A program made the translations under genes and the position numbers. From the NCBI GenBank assembly GCA_031551865.1, contig JAVBMY010000003.1, positions 121,711-185,710 on the forward strand: a stretch of DNA of 64,000 nt, written 5' to 3'. The stretch comes from Rikenella sp031551865 (GTDB lineage Bacteria; Bacteroidota; Bacteroidia; Bacteroidales; Rikenellaceae). The first letter of the stretch is position 1, and each line of letters begins with the position of its first letter. Positions 59,012 through 64,000 of this stretch are shown here, piece by piece. The notes beneath the pieces are model-generated. The model was not told where the DNA came from. It saw only the letters and a program-made list of their open reading frames with translations, and did no database searches.

Positions 59012-61363
59012 ATGCGTCATAGGTTTCTGTTTTCCTTCCTGTTGTTTTCTTTTTGTTCCCTGCCATTGTCAGGACAAAACCAGCCTTCCGCCGAAGAGTA
59101 TGCCAAGATCGCCGGCAACGGCTCGTGGTGTTGGTTTTCCGATCCCCGGGCCATTTACTCGGACGGGGTCTATTTCGGAGGTTACGTAGACAGTACCGGC
59201 AGCATATGGAGTTTCGCTTACGACCCGGCCGACCAGGGTATCAGGCGCTTCCTGCAATACGAAAGGCTCGACAAGGACGACCATGCCAACCCGTCGATGG
59301 CGATGCTTCCGGACGGGCGGCTGGTCACTTTCTTCTCGGGACACGGCGGCATGGGTCGGACACCCCTTTATTACAGGATCAGCACCCGTCCGCGGGACAT
59401 CTCGGCGTGGGGAGAGCTCCGGCAGGCGGGAACGGAAACCGAGAAGTTGTTCAACACCTGCTACTCCAACCCGGCCGTCTTACGGGCCGAGAATAACCGC
59501 ACCTACTTGTTCTACCGCGGGGCCGATTTCCGGTTCAAGATGGTCTGGTCCGACGACCTGGAGGTCTGGTCGGACGAAAAAGTCATCGTGAAGAGCGTGC
59601 GGTCGGATTACGGCGTCAGGCCCTACGTCAAAGTGGCCAACAACGGGAAAGACAGGATACACATCGCGTTTACGGACGGGCATCCGCGAAACGAGACGCA
59701 GAATTCCATACACTACGTATGTTACCGCAACGGCCGCTTCGAGACGGCCTCGGGCCGCGAGGTGGCCACCCTGGAGGAGCTGCCCTTCACCCCGGACCGG
59801 GCAGACATGGTGTACGACGCGGGCCGCACCAACGAAAGAGCCTGGATCTGGGATGTGGCCTACGACGATAACGACCGGCCGGTGCTGGTCTACGCCCGTT
59901 TTTTCAGCGAATTGCGCCACGAATACTGGTACGCCCGCTGGGACGGCACGCAATGGATCAACAAAAAAATATCCGACGCCGGGCGCTGGTTCCCGTTCAA
60001 AGAGGTGCCCCGCGAAAAAGCCGAAGGCGAGCCCCACTATTCCGGAGGAGTATGCCTCGACCATTCCGACCCCAACGTAGTCTACCTGTCGAGGCCGGTC
60101 AACGATGTGTTCGAGATAGAGAAATGGGTCACGGCGGATATGGGGCAGACGTGGCAGACCACGGCCGTCACGGCCCGCTCTTCCCGCGACAATGTGCGTC
60201 CGTTCGTGCCCGTGAACGACCCGCACTCCCGGGTCATGTGGATGTACAACTACCACTACCCGGTCTTTACCGATTTCTGCACGGCCATCCGGATCGGCGA
60301 CCTGTCGAATGGCTTCCCGGGGGAGACCGACACCCTGTCCGTCAAAACGGTCATGAAAGCCGTGGCCGACTGGCAGATACAAGCGTTGGAAGAAGCCTGG
60401 CGCAAGAAAACCAGCTCCCATGCCGAGAACTCGTGGGTCAACGGCGCGTTGTACTTAGGCCTGCTGGAGTGGGCCGGAATCTCGGACTCCCCGTCGGCCT
60501 ACCTGGATTGGGTGTACCGCATCGGACAGCGCAATTATTGGCAAGTCGGCCCCCGGATGTACCATGCCGACGACATTTGCATTGCCCAGACGTACCTTAA
60601 GATGTACCGCCGGTACCACGACAAGAATATGTTGACCCCGACCGTGGCGAGGGCCGAATGGGTCATGGGGCACCCATCGGAGGCTCCCTCACCCAACTAC
60701 CATAAGGAACGCTGGACGTGGTGCGACGCTTTGTTCATGGCACCTGCCGTATACGCCCAGCTTTATGCGATCACCGGCCAGAAAAAGTACCTGAACTATA
60801 TGAACCGGGAATTCAGGTATACCTATGACTTCCTGTACGACCCCGAAGAGCGCCTGTTCTTCAGGGACGACAGCTATTTCGACAAGAGGGAGGCCAACGG
60901 CCAGAAGGTATTCTGGGGCAGGGGCAACGGATGGGTGCTGGGCGGACTGGTCAACATCCTGAAGGAATTGCCGCCTCATGCCGCTTCGCGCGGCTTTTAC
61001 GAGGGTTTATTCCGGGATATGTGCGCACGCATAGCCGGATTGCAGGGCGAAGACGGGTTCTGGCACTCCAGCTTGCTGGATCCCGCGAGCTTCCCCAACC
61101 CCGAGACCAGCTCGTCGGGGTTCATCGTATACGGGCTGGCCTACGGGGTAAATGCCGGTATTCTGGACAGGGATACATATCTGCCCGTGATCGAGAAAGG
61201 CTGGGCGGCTCTGGTTTCGGCGGTGGATACCGAAGGAAAACCGGGCTGGGTACAGCCCATAGGCCAGGATCCGCGCACGGTGACCAAAGGAATGACCGAA
61301 CTCTATGGCACGGGGGCTTTCCTGCTGGCCGGATCGGAGGTCTATGCGATGAGCAGGCACTAA
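59012..61363 (+). CDS. Secreted BNR-4 beta-propeller (ulvan-lyase-like) fused to GH105 unsaturated glycuronyl hydrolase
   Basis: 783 residues. Signal peptide (FLFSFLLFSFCSLPLSGQ). Residues about 30-430 are a BNR-4 propeller of the fold used by PL24/PL25 ulvan lyases: KDDHANPSMAMLPDGRLVTF with His91, FFSGHGG with His111 (20 residues later), CYSNPAV with Tyr151, YLFYRGADFR. Residues about 440-783 are an alpha/alpha-barrel GH105 domain: MYHADDICIAQTYLKMY (Asp520/521), RWTWCDALFMAP (Asp572), VFWGRGNGWVLGGL and TSSSGFIVYGLAYGV. GH105 releases the 4,5-unsaturated uronate that a lyase leaves at the new end, so one chain may cut and trim. The propeller could instead only bind, or attack a rhamnogalacturonan-type chain. 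Divergent from the kdu genes; no SusC/SusD pair is in the window. Confidence 0.85.
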   Translation: MRHRFLFSFLLFSFCSLPLSGQNQPSAEEYAKIAGNGSWCWFSDPRAIYSDGVYFGGYVDSTGSIWSFAYDPADQGIRRFLQYERLDKDDHANPSMAMLPDGRLVTFFSGHGGMGRTPLYYRISTRPRDISAWGELRQAGTETEKLFNTCYSNPAVLRAENNRTYLFYRGADFRFKMVWSDDLEVWSDEKVIVKSVRSDYGVRPYVKVANNGKDRIHIAFTDGHPRNETQNSIHYVCYRNGRFETASGREVATLEELPFTPDRADMVYDAGRTNERAWIWDVAYDDNDRPVLVYARFFSELRHEYWYARWDGTQWINKKISDAGRWFPFKEVPREKAEGEPHYSGGVCLDHSDPNVVYLSRPVNDVFEIEKWVTADMGQTWQTTAVTARSSRDNVRPFVPVNDPHSRVMWMYNYHYPVFTDFCTAIRIGDLSNGFPGETDTLSVKTVMKAVADWQIQALEEAWRKKTSSHAENSWVNGALYLGLLEWAGISDSPSAYLDWVYRIGQRNYWQVGPRMYHADDICIAQTYLKMYRRYHDKNMLTPTVARAEWVMGHPSEAPSPNYHKERWTWCDALFMAPAVYAQLYAITGQKKYLNYMNREFRYTYDFLYDPEERLFFRDDSYFDKREANGQKVFWGRGNGWVLGGLVNILKELPPHAASRGFYEGLFRDMCARIAGLQGEDGFWHSSLLDPASFPNPETSSSGFIVYGLAYGVNAGILDRDTYLPVIEKGWAALVSAVDTEGKPGWVQPIGQDPRTVTKGMTELYGTGAFLLAGSEVYAMSRH

Positions 61364-61583
61364 CGCAGAGCCCCCCGTGGGTTTTACTCTGCCCGGGCGC
61401 GCGGGGAGAGCGGCTCTTTGATACCCCCCCCGAACATAAGGCTGCCGGGACGTTGTTCCGGGACGGGCATTCATCCCGCTAAGATTCCTGAAGTACACTT
61501 TCACGGATTCGAATTCCAGGAAAAAAGACCGTACGGGAGACTAAATTCCGTATCTTTATGACGTGATCCATCCGATTTATTAT

Positions 61584-61681
61584 ATACTTATCGGCAACAA
61601 TACCCCTTCGGTACAGCCGGCCGGGGACGTACACAAGCCTCAGGCGAGTGGCGTCCCGCCGATTGGGGCGACGGCGGACTG
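61584..61681. mobile_element. Partial MITE-like element, copy 3
   Basis: Left end (ATACTTATCGGCAACAATAC) and the CGACGGCGGAC segment match the element at 57455-57644; the middle is shortened and the right terminal repeat is missing. The neighbouring small open frame begins inside it. 61364-61583 upstream holds no gene. Confidence 0.5.
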
Positions 61682-62082
61682 TGGACGATGTCCGTATCCA
61701 GACTAAAAAGACGAATAATATCTCTGGTTTTACGCTCAGAAATGTGCGTAACTTTTTGTTTTTATATAAATGGACTGATTACGCAGTCAATATATTAGGT
61801 TGGAGCCCCGAAACATGCGGAGCCATCGTAGAAGACTATAATCCTACTTTGTACAAAGAAAACAATAATGTCACCGAGATATTTACAGTGAACACCGCTG
61901 CTCCCTCCCTAATGGCTGCTAAACTTGACCCGGCCAAGATAAATTGTAATTGCAACCAGAGTTCCATGTGGTATGCTGACTGTGAAACATACCCATGCAA
62001 AGTTCTACGAGATGGCTGTGGTGGATTCGGATTTTTTGAATGCAACGGAGTCCATATGCCCATGACCATAATCCTGAATTAA
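61648..62082 (+). CDS. Small Cys-rich hypothetical protein, N-terminus uncertain
   Basis: 144 codons from GTG 61648; there is no in-frame ATG before residue 89, and the first ~11 codons lie in the MITE-like remnant, so the true start may have been lost or be GTG 61681. I do not recognise the family. The C-terminal half has eight or more Cys (NCNCNQSSMWYADCETYPC, CGGFGFFECNGV), suggesting an exported, disulfide-rich or metal-binding product. It is AT-rich compared with the chromosome, is followed by a strong terminator, and precedes a membrane thioredoxin gene, which would fit Cys handling. A -7-like TATCTTTA lies at 61551-61558. Confidence 0.55.
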   Translation: MASRRLGRRRTVDDVRIQTKKTNNISGFTLRNVRNFLFLYKWTDYAVNILGWSPETCGAIVEDYNPTLYKENNNVTEIFTVNTAAPSLMAAKLDPAKINCNCNQSSMWYADCETYPCKVLRDGCGGFGFFECNGVHMPMTIILN

Positions 62083-62095
62083 GGTAACCTCTACT

Positions 62096-62137
62096 AACCT
62101 ATGCCGTGAGACTGCCTGTCTTGCGGTATAGGTTTTT
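62096..62137 (+). terminator. Terminator/attenuator after the Cys-rich gene
   Basis: 17-bp stem (62096-62112 and 62118-62134), all positions paired if G-U is allowed, 5-nt loop TGCCT, followed by TTTTT. It lies 39 bp before the thioredoxin gene, so it could also be an intercistronic attenuator. Confidence 0.85.
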
Positions 62138-62175
62138 AGCAAGATTCAGGATGAGGCCACATTTAACTCAGATAT

Positions 62176-63042
62176 ATGAAGACAAAACAATGGCTAACCA
62201 TACTCGGCATTGCCGCCGGTTCGACGCTGCTCGAAATATGTATGACCCCTTTGAGGTATGACTTTTTAGTCTCAGGGATAATAGGGCTGTTTCTTTATGG
62301 ATTAGGCACCTATTTGTGTCTATCCCAGATCAAGCAGATCAGGCCTAATATAGTCGCGATCGCCATCATCGCGGGGCTGCTGGCCATTCATCTGCCGGTA
62401 CGGATCATGGATTGGCAAGGTTCGTTGGTTAGTTTTCCCGATGCGGTTATTCACCTGCTGGGAATAATTCTGGGTTATGCCTTCTGGCGGGTAAATAAAA
62501 AAGTCAGGGTATTCCTTATAATTCCTTTGTCGATACTTATATCCGTAGGTTATGTTTATTTCTTTGATGCGTTTCTCAACAAACTGAACTACGGTACCTG
62601 GAGTGGAAAAATAGAGCCGGTAACCGTTGAAGACCGCCTTGTGTTCCAGACTAGCGACGGTGATTCCGTGAACTTGACTTACTTTAAAGGGCATTATCTG
62701 GTGTTGGATTTCTGGAGCAGTAGTTGTGGGGTATGTTTCAAGAAATTTCCCCAAGTGCAGGAGTTTTATGACCGCTATCGGGACAATGGCCAAGTAACCT
62801 TATATGGTATCCATTGCCGTATGGAAGAGCGAGGCGAGACATACGACACTGGGGCAGATGTCCTGCACAATCTGGGATACACGTTTCCTTGTATGTCGAT
62901 CAACATCAAGGATTCCGCATTGTCCGAAATCGGCGTCGAGGCTTTTCCTACCGTTATCATCGTGGCTCCCGACGGAACGATTGTTTTTCGTAGCGATATT
63001 AGCGGGGCCCAGGATTACATAAGTAAACTAGCCGGAGAATGA
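62176..63042 (+). CDS. Membrane-anchored TlpA-like thioredoxin protein
   Basis: 288 residues. Four transmembrane segments in residues 1-130 (ILGIAAGSTLLEIC, SGIIGLFLYGLGTYLCL, IVAIAIIAGLLAIHL, a helix near 85-103, VFLIIPLSILISVGYVYFF) and a periplasmic thioredoxin domain with FWSSSCGVCFKKFP (Cys184, Cys187) and the cis-Pro segment EAFPTVIIVAPDG. It is probably a disulfide reductase or oxidase for exported proteins, possibly the Cys-rich product upstream. Stop and next start overlap (ATGA), so it is coupled to the O-antigen-ligase-like gene. Confidence 0.85.
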   Translation: MKTKQWLTILGIAAGSTLLEICMTPLRYDFLVSGIIGLFLYGLGTYLCLSQIKQIRPNIVAIAIIAGLLAIHLPVRIMDWQGSLVSFPDAVIHLLGIILGYAFWRVNKKVRVFLIIPLSILISVGYVYFFDAFLNKLNYGTWSGKIEPVTVEDRLVFQTSDGDSVNLTYFKGHYLVLDFWSSSCGVCFKKFPQVQEFYDRYRDNGQVTLYGIHCRMEERGETYDTGADVLHNLGYTFPCMSINIKDSALSEIGVEAFPTVIIVAPDGTIVFRSDISGAQDYISKLAGE

Positions 63043-63755
63043 GAGGGGTGACGGCCACTATAGTCACAGGCCTGCTCCTATTATCGGCACTGTTTGTTCC
63101 GGGCGGGCCTTTTGTCGAAAAGGAAATCCTTTCGCAAGGTTATGCCTTTATTGCAGGAACCATTCTATTGAGTGTTCTCATCCTGCTATCGGGTAAGAAG
63201 TTAAGGGCCGGTGTAGACTGGCCCTTTGCGGCGATAGGCGTATTCTTGGGCTATGTGTTGTTGAGGATGGGTTTGGCCGGTAGTCCGGCCTTACCTGTTT
63301 TAGCGGTCTTATCGTTTGCTTTGCTGTATCTCGTATTCCGGGCCTTACAGCCGGATAATCTGAAACATGTAGACCTGATCATTATGGCAGCCTGTTTGAT
63401 ACAAGCGCTGTATGGTATTCTGCAATACGCAGGTATCTTGCACGCTCATTCAGGATTCAGGATCACGGGCAGTTTCGATAATCCTGCAGGTCTGGCCGTA
63501 TGCCTGGCCATAGGTTTCTCATTCTGCGTGTCCCTTTTCAGGCGCCCCGGGATCATTGCTGCCGTTATTTTTGCCGTAGTGATTATCTTATCCGGATCAC
63601 GCGCCGGGATACTAGCTATTCCCCAGAGATATCAACCCATCCGAGTAAATCTCTTGTGCTTAATCGTTCAAAAAAACCAGACCACCTTCTCTTGTCAATC
63701 CCCAGCAAATCTTTTTGCTCATCTCTATGCGCAACATATTCAGCGAAAGGAGTAG
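63039..63755 (+). pseudogene. O-antigen-ligase-like membrane protein, 3' truncated
   Basis: From ATG 63039 the frame gives about 190 residues with six or more transmembrane helices and the Wzy_C/WaaL-type segments ITGSFDNPAGLAVCLAIGFS and IILSGSRAGILAI. After about position 63,612 similarity to such proteins stops and the remaining ~45 codons (PQRYQPIRVNLLCLIVQKNQ onwards) are antisense to another gene. Family members continue for several hundred residues. The gene is therefore cut at this junction, by insertion, deletion or assembly error. It overlaps the thioredoxin gene by 4 bp. Confidence 0.75.
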
Positions 63756-64000
63756 CTATTAGGCCATCTCGATAGATTTTTATCCCATCGAGTCTTTCGT
63801 CTGTGAACTTTCTGAATTTCGCTTTGGCTTTCTGGTCGTAATAATAAATAGTGACCCCCACTAATCCACAAGGCCGTTCAGAAACATATATTTTTTTTAG
63901 TTCCCCATTACTATCGACTGATAATATTTCCTGTTCGCGAGTCTCAGTATTATATCCAAGTTCTACGGATAATGTAGCATGTTCAATAGCCTGGCTTTCT
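63616..64000 (-). pseudogene. GHKL-type ATP-binding protein, fragment (5' end outside window, 3' end cut)
   Basis: Minus-strand frame open from the right edge to TAG 63618-63616, 127 codons. It contains FTDERLDGIKIYRDGL, DLLGIDKRRWSGFFERLSTR and DLLGWVDIS, the pattern of the HSP90-like/HATPase_c_3 ATP-binding proteins often found in accessory and defence loci (typical form: IYRDGFRV...WLGLD.RR...R..GYV.I). Such proteins normally continue well past this motif, but here only GE-stop follows, at the same place where the O-antigen-ligase-like gene ends. AT-rich. Confidence 0.6.

Overview
The window looks like a chromosomal segment from a GC-rich member of the Bacteroidota, most likely Rikenellaceae/Alistipes. 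The reasons are: promoters of the Bacteroidota type (TAnnTTTG -7 box) in front of at least a dozen genes, almost no Shine-Dalgarno sequences, Bacteroidota-type lipoproteins (DUF4369-TlpA, SbsA-Ig lipoprotein, C10 and C11 cysteine peptidases), a FeoAB fusion followed by a FeoB-associated Cys-rich peptide, and a high-GC coding style. The genus is inference; I see no rRNA and no plasmid or phage backbone.

Layout. 1-16 kb: a left-truncated M23 peptidase, recX, prmC, ribD, a GH13 branching enzyme, rmuC, recG, a DUF3108 protein and a P-type Ca2+ ATPase. 14.8-21.7 kb: a tripartite RND efflux set on the minus strand (adaptor, pump, TolC-like), its genes unusually separated by 485- and 780-bp repeat-filled spacers. 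21.8-30 kb: rpsO, a beta-barrel protein, a broken C10 (streptopain-type) protease, pnp, a strongly codon-adapted TPR/OmpA-like lipoprotein and smpB. 30-36 kb: lipid kinase, SbsA-Ig lipoprotein, beta-barrel protein, rbfA, TlpA lipoprotein. 36.5-43.4 kb (minus): a one-ORF fusion of a membrane EEP phosphodiesterase with RuvC, then rhomboid, cdsA, ftsH and rsfS. 43.4-51.7 kb: a GH2 homologue with substituted catalytic positions, an RsmF-type RNA methyltransferase, feoAB with its Cys-rich partner, and a clostripain-like lipoprotein.

51.9-61.4 kb is a uronate-catabolism block. The minus-strand run kduI-kdgK-kduD-eda-exuT converts unsaturated-uronate breakdown products to pyruvate and glyceraldehyde-3-phosphate. 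Nearby, in divergent orientation and separated by an RNA-binding protein and tRNA-Ser(CGA), lies a secreted 783-residue protein that joins a BNR-4 beta-propeller (the fold of PL24/PL25 ulvan lyases) to a GH105 unsaturated glycuronyl hydrolase. Together they could take a uronate polysaccharide from polymer to central metabolism. 61.5-64 kb is AT-richer accessory DNA: a small Cys-rich protein, a membrane-anchored thioredoxin, an O-antigen-ligase-like gene truncated at about 63,612 and a right-truncated GHKL-type ATPase gene that is itself cut at the same point.

The most distinctive feature is the intergenic DNA. It carries several families of palindromic elements: a ~155-bp two-hairpin element at the 3' ends of three unrelated genes, always in the same orientation; a ~190-bp element with 21-bp terminal inverted repeats (two full copies, one remnant); a mosaic family of short hairpins; and several long perfect inverted repeats.
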